Below are positions 1 through 5,086 of a DNA stretch of 5,086 nucleotides, in pieces. How positions within the stretch are numbered: the stretch's first letter is position 1; each line of letters starts with the position of its first letter. The notes below the pieces were generated by a model. The model had not been told where the DNA came from. It worked only from the letters and a program-made list of their open reading frames with translations, and made no database searches. Source of the stretch: Acidobacteriota bacterium. GTDB lineage: Bacteria; Acidobacteriota; Terriglobia; Bryobacterales; Bryobacteraceae. Where the stretch lies: contig JAPKYY010000281.1 of NCBI GenBank assembly GCA_026394095.1, forward strand, positions 1 to 5,086, in the 5' to 3' direction. Position numbers and translations under genes: made by a program.

Positions 1-897
1 GGTGTCGTTTTGTCCAGCCGCGAAGCTCCGGGGGATGCAAGCGGCGACACAGAAGTGGATCTCGGCTCGCAAAGCCGCCTCGAAGAACTTCTCGTCGACG
101 GACAACACTTCGGAGTGTCAAACTACGATTCCTCCACCACGTCCTCTCACCACCACCTCGGTGTTCATCGTTACCGGATCGCCAATTCTCTGCTCGAAAG
201 CGACGTAGTAATCAACCTGCCGAAATGGAAGACTCACGTTAAGACCGGTGTTACTGGTGCTCTCAAAAACTTCATCGGTATCAACTGCGACAAAGCATAT
301 CTTCCCCATTTCCGCGTTGGCCCGCCCTGCCGAGGCGGCGACGAATATCCCGATTCCTTCGCCGGCGATTTGCTGGCAAGGCTACGCCCGTGGTTTGAGC
401 GCGTCATGCCGGGCGATGTGATTCGTTCGGCGCGAAAATCTCTTCTTGCCTCAAAACAAAAGTCACGCGCTCCGCTTGTCTTTGGAGGCGCATGGCCTGG
501 AAATGACACCCTGTGGCGAACCATTCACGACATGGTGTTCATTGCCCGGTGGCTTGGTCCGAATGGGGTGAAACTCTCCTCTCCTCGCCCCATTCTGACC
601 CTCCTCGATGCAATTGTTGCTGGAGAGGGCGATGGCCCCTTGCGGCCCGAACCCCGCGACATGGGCTGCCTCCTCTTCGGTACAGACCCGGCACAGATCG
701 ATGTCTTTGCAACAGCCCTGTCAGGATTCGACTGGCGTCAGATTCCAGCACTCGTCCATTTGACAGATCCGGCCGCGGCCGCGATTACACAATTCAACCC
801 CTCAGCCCAACTGCCCAGGCCCGAACTGCTTCTGAAACCGCCAGCTGCCTGGGCTGCCGGCCTCCCCTTGAAGGAGCCTGCGTATGAAGCAGCTTGA
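1..897 (+). CDS. DUF362 domain-containing protein, 5'-truncated by window edge
   Basis: The reading frame is open from base 1 to the TGA at 895-897 and gives 298 visible residues. The true start lies upstream, because the first bases already encode family-like sequence. A TTG at position 10 is an in-frame codon, not a convincing start. Seen: the core signature NLPKWKTHVKTG encoded around 214-249, followed by GALKNFIGIN, then GGDEYP at 334-351. Later come LLDAIVAGEGDGPL at 601-642 and a DPAQID segment with its Asp codon at 700-702, followed by GFDW. These match the DUF362 family as I know it (the NLPK.KTH..TG.TGALKN block and the D.I..GEG.GP block). Only three cysteines are visible and they are scattered, so no ferredoxin-like CxxCxxCxxxC cluster of the kind fused to some DUF362 proteins is present here. 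No membrane segment is obvious, so a cytoplasmic location is likely. The biochemical function of the family is not established to my knowledge. The next gene starts 14 bp before this one ends, which argues for co-expression with a CapK-like enzyme in a polysaccharide operon. Confidence 0.88.
   Translation, partial: GVVLSSREAPGDASGDTEVDLGSQSRLEELLVDGQHFGVSNYDSSTTSSHHHLGVHRYRIANSLLESDVVINLPKWKTHVKTGVTGALKNFIGINCDKAYLPHFRVGPPCRGGDEYPDSFAGDLLARLRPWFERVMPGDVIRSARKSLLASKQKSRAPLVFGGAWPGNDTLWRTIHDMVFIARWLGPNGVKLSSPRPILTLLDAIVAGEGDGPLRPEPRDMGCLLFGTDPAQIDVFATALSGFDWRQIPALVHLTDPAAAAITQFNPSAQLPRPELLLKPPAAWAAGLPLKEPAYEAA
871..876 (+). promoter_or_regulatory. Shine-Dalgarno site for the CapK-like gene
   Basis: AAGGAG lies inside the end of the DUF362 coding region, 7 nt before the ATG at 884. 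This strong site with good spacing fixes the start of the downstream gene and supports the 14-bp overlap. Confidence 0.75.
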
Positions 898-2302
898 TTC
901 ACTTTACGCGCGACTTCCGGAATGGCTGCAGGATCTCGCAATCACTGCTCAGGGAGCACTCTACTACCGCCAACGATACAGCGGTGCCTTTCAAGAAGAG
1001 TATGCCCTCCTCAAGGCCACCGAGATGTCCTCTCCGCTGCAGCTCGAATTGCTTCAGGTGGCTCGACTTAAAAGGATGCTGGCTCACGCCGCTGCCACCG
1101 TTCCTTTCTATCAGGCATGTCTGTCCAAAGCCAAGTGCGACAGTCTGCGTGCTGGCGACTGGTCTGCTTTCTTTGACCTGCCCGTCACAGAAAAATCAAC
1201 ATTACGTGCGAATCACCTCGCCTTTCTATCCGGTGGCAAGCCCAATTCAAGGTGGATCGGATGGAATACATCGGGAACAACCGGCTCCCCCATGCAACTC
1301 TTCTATGAGCCTGATGCCGTTGCTCGCCAGTACGCTTATGTGGAGCGCTATCGCGAACAGGCCGGTGTTAGTCGTTTCCTTCGTCGCGCTAAATTTACCG
1401 GGAAAATGATTGCCCCCGGTGACCATCCCTCCAGGTTCTGGCGTTATGACTGGGCCAACAAAGCACTGCTCCTTTCAAGCGTGCATTTGAATTCCGAAAC
1501 GATTCCCAGGTATCTTGAGGCCCTCGAGCGCTTCGAGCCCGCCTACCTGACCGGTTATCCTTCTGCAATTTATCTTCTGGCTCAATTCGCACTTCGGCGA
1601 GGTAGAAAGACTCTCCGAATTCCCGCCATTCTCACTAGCGCTGAGACTCTTCTGGCCGATCAAAGAGACACGATAGAAGCGGCGTTCGGCGGCAAAGTAT
1701 TTGATCAGTACGGTCAGACCGAGATGCAGAGTTTCTGGTTCCAATGCCGATACCGCCGCATGCACACGCATCCTCTATTTGGGGTCACCGAGATTGTTAC
1801 CCCCGATGGGCGTCCTGCTCGTCCCGGCGAAGTGGGCGACGTCCTGCTTACAGGTCTGGTCAACCGGGCCATGCCGCTGATTCGCTACCGCGTCGGTGAC
1901 CGTGCCTCGTGGGCAGACTCCGACCGCTGCCCCTGTGGCAGAAGCATGCCCATGATCGAGTCGATTGAAGGTCGCCGCGAAGACTATCTATTCAGCCGTC
2001 AACGAGGCTGGGTCGGGCGAATGGATCCTGCTCTCAAAGGCGTAGAGGGTGTTGTCGAGTGTCAGTTTGTGCAGGAGATTCCAGAGGCGGTTCGTGTGCT
2101 GTGTGTGCCCTCTCCTGATTTCAGACTTGAAGACCAGCTCCATCTGGAATCCAATTTGCGAAGTCGTCTCGGTTCAGAAATGCGTATCGATTTCCAGATT
2201 GTGGATCAGATCCCGCGTGGTGCCAACGGCAAGTTTCGGGCTGTCATTTCGCGACTACCCCATGAAACACAGACGCAAAACGATCTCGAGGAGGTCCTGT
2301 GA
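884..2302 (+). CDS. PaaK/CapK-like adenylate-forming enzyme (phenylacetate-CoA ligase family)
   Basis: This is a 472-residue protein of the ANL (acyl/aryl-adenylating) superfamily. It is expected to activate a carboxylic acid with ATP, with possible transfer to CoA or another acceptor; the substrate is unknown. Seen: the phosphate-binding loop TSGTTGSP at residues 129-136; TSAE at 251-254; the adenylate-binding YGQTE at 276-280; YRVGD at 335-339; CPCGR at 349-353; and a C-terminal PRGANGKFR with Lys450, the position of the conserved catalytic lysine of the family's small domain. Cys288, His294, Cys349 and Cys351 resemble the structural zinc ligands known in PaaK-type enzymes. The length is slightly above the usual 430-460. 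All core motifs are intact, so it is probably active. Relatives called CapK occur in capsule and polysaccharide loci, which fits the neighbours better than phenylacetate catabolism, because no other paa gene is visible. The ATG at 884 is chosen for its AAGGAG site. The stop overlaps the next start by 4 bp. Inference: it makes or attaches an acyl or amino-acyl decoration. Confidence 0.9.
   Translation: MKQLDSLYARLPEWLQDLAITAQGALYYRQRYSGAFQEEYALLKATEMSSPLQLELLQVARLKRMLAHAAATVPFYQACLSKAKCDSLRAGDWSAFFDLPVTEKSTLRANHLAFLSGGKPNSRWIGWNTSGTTGSPMQLFYEPDAVARQYAYVERYREQAGVSRFLRRAKFTGKMIAPGDHPSRFWRYDWANKALLLSSVHLNSETIPRYLEALERFEPAYLTGYPSAIYLLAQFALRRGRKTLRIPAILTSAETLLADQRDTIEAAFGGKVFDQYGQTEMQSFWFQCRYRRMHTHPLFGVTEIVTPDGRPARPGEVGDVLLTGLVNRAMPLIRYRVGDRASWADSDRCPCGRSMPMIESIEGRREDYLFSRQRGWVGRMDPALKGVEGVVECQFVQEIPEAVRVLCVPSPDFRLEDQLHLESNLRSRLGSEMRIDFQIVDQIPRGANGKFRAVISRLPHETQTQNDLEEVL
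2288..2294 (+). promoter_or_regulatory. Shine-Dalgarno site supporting the GTG start at 2299
   Basis: GAGGAGG sits 4 nt before the GTG at 2299. The spacing is short but the match is strong. It favours this GTG over the in-frame ATG at 2326, which would have no comparable site at normal distance. Confidence 0.65.
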
Positions 2303-3504
2303 GCGTCCAACAGCGGCCACTGGTCATGAGAATCATCACACGCCTTGCCGGAGGTGGGCCACCCGTCCATGCGACACTGCTCAACCGGCAACTGGTTAAA
2401 CACGGCTTCGACTCAGTGCTCGTCTTCGGGGAATGTTCCTCAAGCGAGATGAACATGGAGTATCTGATTGCCAGTGGCGACCGGGTTGAGCGAGTCCCCA
2501 TGCTCGGGTCCAGTCCAAACCCAGTTTGCGATCTTGGTGCGCTCTTTCAACTCTGGCGCCTGATGCGCCGCTACCGGCCATCCATCGTCCATACTCATAC
2601 GGCCAAAGCGGGATTCTTGGGGCGCATCGCTGCAACTCTTGCCGGAGTGCCCTGTGTTGTCCATACCTACCACGGCCATGTACTTGAAGGCTATTTCGGA
2701 ACCTTTACCAATCGTTTATTGGGATGGGTCGAAAGAGGTCTGGCCTACTGGTCTGGCGCTCTTTGTACGGTAAGCAGCCAGCAGGCCGACGAACTGAGCA
2801 ACCGCTTTGCTGTTGCCTCAAGAGACAAATTTCACGTTGTCCCGCTGGGCCTCGACCTCAGCCCCTATCTCTCAATTCCCCCTCCTGATTTCAATTCAGC
2901 CAGGCTCACTGTCGGTTGGATGGGCAGGTTCGTTCCAATTAAGAACCTTCCTCTGCTGCTTGAAGTCGTTACTTTGGCAGCGAAGCGAAATCTGCCCCTC
3001 GATTTTCTTGTTGCAGGCGATGGCCCGGAACGAACTCACTTCGAGGAAGTGATCCGCGAAAGACAGCTCCCCAATATTCGACTTCTTCCGTGGCAAGACA
3101 AGGTGGACTCTGTGATCGCCAAATGCCATTTGCTGATTCTCACATCACACCGGGAGGGCACACCGCTAACTTTAATTCAGGGAATGGCATCGGCTCGCCC
3201 CTTTATCTCCACCCCTGCCGGCGGTACAGTCGATCTGATGACGGGGCCCTGCAGGATGGCTCAATCGGCATGGTGGTACGACAACGCTGTGCTTTGCTCT
3301 CCCACTCCAGACGCATTCCTGCAGGCGTTTGAATCGATCCTGGCTGATAGAGGCCGTCTAGCCCCGATGGCTTCCGCTTCGCGCGTTTTTGCTCTGCGTT
3401 CTTTTGATGAACCAAGATTAGTTGGCGACATAACGAATTTGTATCACCAACTTCTTTCACAGCAGAGCTCTTCCACTCAACCGATTGTGGAGCAATTGCT
3501 ATGA
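2299..3504 (+). CDS. GT4-family (GT-B fold) glycosyltransferase
   Basis: This 401-residue protein is likely to transfer a sugar from a nucleotide-sugar donor to a lipid-linked glycan on the cytoplasmic face of the inner membrane. Donor and acceptor cannot be read from the sequence. Seen: an N-terminal acceptor-side domain opening with RIITRLAGGGPP at 11-22 (the glycine-rich loop); HTHTAKAGFLGR at 98-109; HTYHGH at 122-127; and the inter-domain segment VVPLGLDL at 180-187. The C-terminal domain shows VGWMGRFVPIKN at 205-216, with Arg210 and Lys215 in the positions that bind the nucleotide phosphates in this family, then VAGDGPE at 238-244, HREGTP at 284-289 and PAGGTVDLM at 306-314. The length is typical for GT4. 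One oddity: the second Glu of the family's E-x7-E motif is Gln294 (first Glu is 286). The start is GTG at 2299, inside the GTGA overlap with the upstream stop and served by GAGGAGG. A start at Met10 (2326) is the alternative. The stop overlaps the next gene's ATG by 4 bp. Confidence 0.9.
   Translation: MSVQQRPLVMRIITRLAGGGPPVHATLLNRQLVKHGFDSVLVFGECSSSEMNMEYLIASGDRVERVPMLGSSPNPVCDLGALFQLWRLMRRYRPSIVHTHTAKAGFLGRIAATLAGVPCVVHTYHGHVLEGYFGTFTNRLLGWVERGLAYWSGALCTVSSQQADELSNRFAVASRDKFHVVPLGLDLSPYLSIPPPDFNSARLTVGWMGRFVPIKNLPLLLEVVTLAAKRNLPLDFLVAGDGPERTHFEEVIRERQLPNIRLLPWQDKVDSVIAKCHLLILTSHREGTPLTLIQGMASARPFISTPAGGTVDLMTGPCRMAQSAWWYDNAVLCSPTPDAFLQAFESILADRGRLAPMASASRVFALRSFDEPRLVGDITNLYHQLLSQQSSSTQPIVEQLL
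3489..3492 (+). promoter_or_regulatory. Short Shine-Dalgarno site for the O-antigen ligase/polymerase gene
   Basis: GGAG lies 8 nt before the ATG at 3501, inside the end of the glycosyltransferase gene. It is weaker than the other sites in this operon. Together with the ATGA overlap it suggests that translation depends partly on ribosomes arriving from the upstream gene. Confidence 0.5.
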
Positions 3505-4850
3505 GTACGGTTGCCCTTGCGCTCTCCCAATCTCTTCACTCCAATCTTGGTGCGAAATCCATACCTTCAAGCTGGATCCTGCTTTGGGAGTTCCCCTTTT
3601 GGGCCCTGCTCCTCTATGGCTCTTTGGTTCCTGCAACCTTGGTTACGCGATCGGAATGGTTTGGCATTCCAATGAAGCTTTCAGATATTCTTTGGGTAGC
3701 GAGCACGGGTTTTTACTCAGCTGCTGCGGTAGTTAATTTCTTACTGCGAAGGCAGGCCCGTAATTACGGCGGACTGATCCTGGCAACTTTCTCGCTCTTT
3801 GCCTACGGAGCAATTCGCCTGGCCGCAGGTTCAATCGACTTTGAAGACCAGCTTGCTATGGCGTTTGCTCTGCTGCTGGCTTCAACGGCACCCATGCAGG
3901 CCGCAGGCCTGTTGTCCCTCTACAACCCTACGCAGACCAGGGCTTTTCTTCAGCGCCTTGTCTTTGCCCTAGCCTGCATCAGTCTCGTCTATACTGCCGA
4001 AAGCGTTCTCGGTCTAGGCCTGCGAAGCGAAATCAGCAGCAGTGTTTTTACCGACTTTGGCATGCAGCGCGTTCGTGGGCCCCTTTACGGCCCCAGCACA
4101 GGGTATTTTCTTCTTCTTCCAGCCGTCGGCTGGGCTCTGCAATCTTTCTTCACGGGCAAATCGCGAAAGTCTTACGCTGTGTTCTGTACAGTCGCTTTGC
4201 TCAGCGCCCTGTTGGGTTTGGGTAGCCGGGCCGCACTGATCCTTCTCGTCCTCTACGTGTGTTTGATAGCTACGTTGCTTCGCAGATTGAAACGAAGCGA
4301 GGCTACTGCTCTCTTCCTGGCCGGCTTGAGCCTCGCTGTCTGCTTTTTGATTTACTCCCAGGCTGACACCCAGCGGCTCACCAAGTTTGAGGATGTGCAT
4401 CGAAAGCTAACTTATGAGACAGCATGGAATGTTTTAGAGACGGAATCAATTCCGAACCTGCTTGCGGGGCAGGGATATGCTTCCATTTGGCCCTGGTATC
4501 GGCGAGATACTCTTCGCACAGAGTTTATTGCTCTTGGAGACAATCTGGTGCTCACTAGTTTCGGCCCCAGCCTGTATCATCCTCATTCGACTTTAATTGA
4601 GTTGATGGTGGAATTTGGATTGGCCGGTCTTGCCTGGCTCACATTTCTGATCATCAGAACCTGCCGGCTCCCTTTTGTCGCCGCTGCAGGCACTGGCTGG
4701 ATTGTATTTTCTCTTGCTTTGGTGGTTTCACTTCTCTCCTTTGGCTTTGATCTCTTTATCTTCAAAGAGGTGCGAGTGAACTCTATTTGGTGGCTGTTCC
4801 TATGTGCGGCCTTTCAGTTGCGCGAGCAGCCGGAGGCAGGTGCCGTGTGA
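3501..4850 (+). CDS. O-antigen ligase / Wzy-type polymerase family membrane protein
   Basis: This is a 449-residue, strongly hydrophobic protein. I estimate 10-12 membrane segments by eye, at about residues 24-45, 60-80, 88-108, 118-138, 150-170, 198-216, 225-242, 244-260, 268-286, 368-386, 396-416 and 424-439. A large hydrophilic loop of about 80 residues (287-367) precedes the last segments, which is the classic architecture of the WaaL/Wzy family. Family-like motifs are GSRAALI at 241-247; LLAGQGYASIW at 320-330 in the loop (the P..L..G.G.. region); and HSTLIELMVEFGLAGL at 362-377. His362 aligns with the conserved loop histidine of O-antigen ligases (the HN..L....E.G..G pattern). The protein would use undecaprenyl-pyrophosphate-linked glycans at the periplasmic face, either polymerising repeat units or transferring the glycan to an acceptor. 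Sequence does not separate these roles; the nearby WecA-type gene is compatible with both. The start is the ATG in the ATGA overlap with the glycosyltransferase stop. The end overlaps the next GTG by 4 bp. Confidence 0.85.
   Translation: MSTVALALSQSLHSNLGAKSIPSSWILLWEFPFWALLLYGSLVPATLVTRSEWFGIPMKLSDILWVASTGFYSAAAVVNFLLRRQARNYGGLILATFSLFAYGAIRLAAGSIDFEDQLAMAFALLLASTAPMQAAGLLSLYNPTQTRAFLQRLVFALACISLVYTAESVLGLGLRSEISSSVFTDFGMQRVRGPLYGPSTGYFLLLPAVGWALQSFFTGKSRKSYAVFCTVALLSALLGLGSRAALILLVLYVCLIATLLRRLKRSEATALFLAGLSLAVCFLIYSQADTQRLTKFEDVHRKLTYETAWNVLETESIPNLLAGQGYASIWPWYRRDTLRTEFIALGDNLVLTSFGPSLYHPHSTLIELMVEFGLAGLAWLTFLIIRTCRLPFVAAAGTGWIVFSLALVVSLLSFGFDLFIFKEVRVNSIWWLFLCAAFQLREQPEAGAV
4832..4836 (+). 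promoter_or_regulatory. Shine-Dalgarno site supporting the GTG start at 4847
   Basis: GGAGG lies 10 nt before the GTG at 4847, inside the end of the upstream membrane-protein gene. It supports this GTG as the start of the partial MraY/WecA-family gene. The other nearby GTG, at 4845, is in the upstream gene's frame. Confidence 0.6.
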
Positions 4851-5086
4851 AGTCGCTTTTTGCCGTATTCTGGATCTCGCTTACCTTGAGCCAGTTTCTC
4901 GTCCCTTTGACGCGGTGGCTCTTCATCAAGCTTGGCAAACTCGACCATCCCGATGGCCGCAAGATGCACTCGGTTGCTGTGCCGCGCTCCGGCGGGCTAG
5001 CGGTTATTACTTCTTACCTCATCGCCGTCGTCATCTTTACCCTCTTACCCGCTGGTGGCACCTATGTTTTTGATCGCTATGGAGAT
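4847..5086 (+). CDS. MraY/WecA-family polyprenyl-phosphate sugar-1-phosphate transferase, 3'-truncated by window edge
   Basis: From the GTG at 4847 an uninterrupted frame of 80 codons runs to the last base, so the gene continues beyond the window. Seen: a hydrophobic N-terminal segment (about residues 2-28, first membrane helix); then the cytoplasmic-loop signature LDHPDGRKMHSVAVPRSGG at residues 32-50 (4940-4996); then a second hydrophobic helix (about 51-69). The pattern D.PD.RK.H..PVPR.GGLA is the hallmark of the MraY/WecA/TagO glycosyl-4 family. These enzymes transfer a sugar-1-phosphate (for example GlcNAc-1-P) from a UDP-sugar to undecaprenyl phosphate. Ala44 stands where many relatives have Pro (SVAVPRSGG versus ..PVPR.GG), a small difference. 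The catalytic aspartates and the sugar-specificity loop lie outside the window, so the substrate cannot be assigned. In this context an initiating transferase for surface polysaccharide (WecA-like) is more likely than peptidoglycan MraY, whose neighbours would be mur genes. It overlaps the upstream stop by 4 bp (GTGA). Confidence 0.85.
   Translation, partial: MKSLFAVFWISLTLSQFLVPLTRWLFIKLGKLDHPDGRKMHSVAVPRSGGLAVITSYLIAVVIFTLLPAGGTYVFDRYGD

Noticed and set aside
769..783. GC-rich palindromic stretch (GGCCGCGGCC) as a possible terminator or binding site
   Set aside because: It encodes an Ala run in the DUF362 protein, has no following T tract, and lies well inside a coding region. Alanine codon use explains it.
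10..897. TTG at position 10 as the true start of the DUF362 gene
   Set aside because: The frame is open from base 1, no Shine-Dalgarno site can be seen before it, and the family's N-terminal portion is missing. The gene is better read as cut by the window edge.
894..1409. 171-codon + strand open frame overlapping the CapK-like gene
   Set aside because: It is out of frame with a gene whose motifs are unmistakable, has no domain signature, and looks like an ordinary shadow.
884..2302. Assignment as a true phenylacetate-CoA ligase (paaK) of aromatic catabolism
   Set aside because: No other paa gene is visible and all interpretable downstream neighbours are polysaccharide genes. The CapK-like interpretation fits better, so no gene symbol is given.
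4107..4120. CTT-rich run as a possible simple repeat or slippage tract
   Set aside because: It encodes Phe-Leu-Leu-Leu in a membrane helix, is short, and the reading frame is intact on both sides.
4014..4400. 128-codon antisense open frame inside the O-antigen ligase/polymerase gene
   Set aside because: Its translation is rich in Gln, Lys and Ser with no recognisable motif, and it lies fully opposite a well-supported membrane-protein gene. It is a shadow frame.

Overview
The window is gene-dense and entirely coding on the + strand. It shows five consecutive genes of what looks like a cell-surface polysaccharide (O-antigen, capsule or exopolysaccharide) biosynthesis operon. Both edge genes are cut by the window: the first lacks its 5' end and the fifth lacks its 3' end. 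The base composition looks moderately GC-rich and the genes use Shine-Dalgarno sites. Two of the four visible starts are GTG. A WecA/MraY-type sugar-phosphate transferase together with an O-antigen ligase/polymerase-type membrane protein suggests a Gram-negative-type bacterium. Sequence alone does not let me name the phylum; Acidobacteriota, Planctomycetota or similar would be guesses.

Layout: (1) positions 1-897, the C-terminal part of a DUF362-family protein; (2) 884-2302, a PaaK/CapK-like adenylate-forming enzyme; (3) 2299-3504, a GT4-family glycosyltransferase; (4) 3501-4850, a polytopic membrane protein of the O-antigen ligase/Wzy polymerase family; (5) 4847-5086, the first 80 codons of a MraY/WecA-family polyprenyl-phosphate sugar-1-phosphate transferase. 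Every junction is an overlap (14, 4, 4 and 4 bp), so there is no intergenic DNA, and no promoter or terminator can be placed inside the window.

Working model (inference): gene 5 loads the first sugar-1-phosphate onto undecaprenyl phosphate in the inner membrane. Gene 3 adds a sugar from a nucleotide-sugar donor at the cytoplasmic face. Gene 4 polymerises the exported repeat units or ligates the glycan in the periplasm. Gene 2 would activate a carboxylic acid as an adenylate, possibly to decorate a sugar, and the DUF362 protein has an unknown role. The most interesting feature is the tight coupling of the DUF362 gene and the CapK-like gene at the head of the visible part of the operon. Otherwise the region looks like a fairly ordinary polysaccharide locus, and I found no mobile element, RNA gene, CRISPR array or clear repeat.
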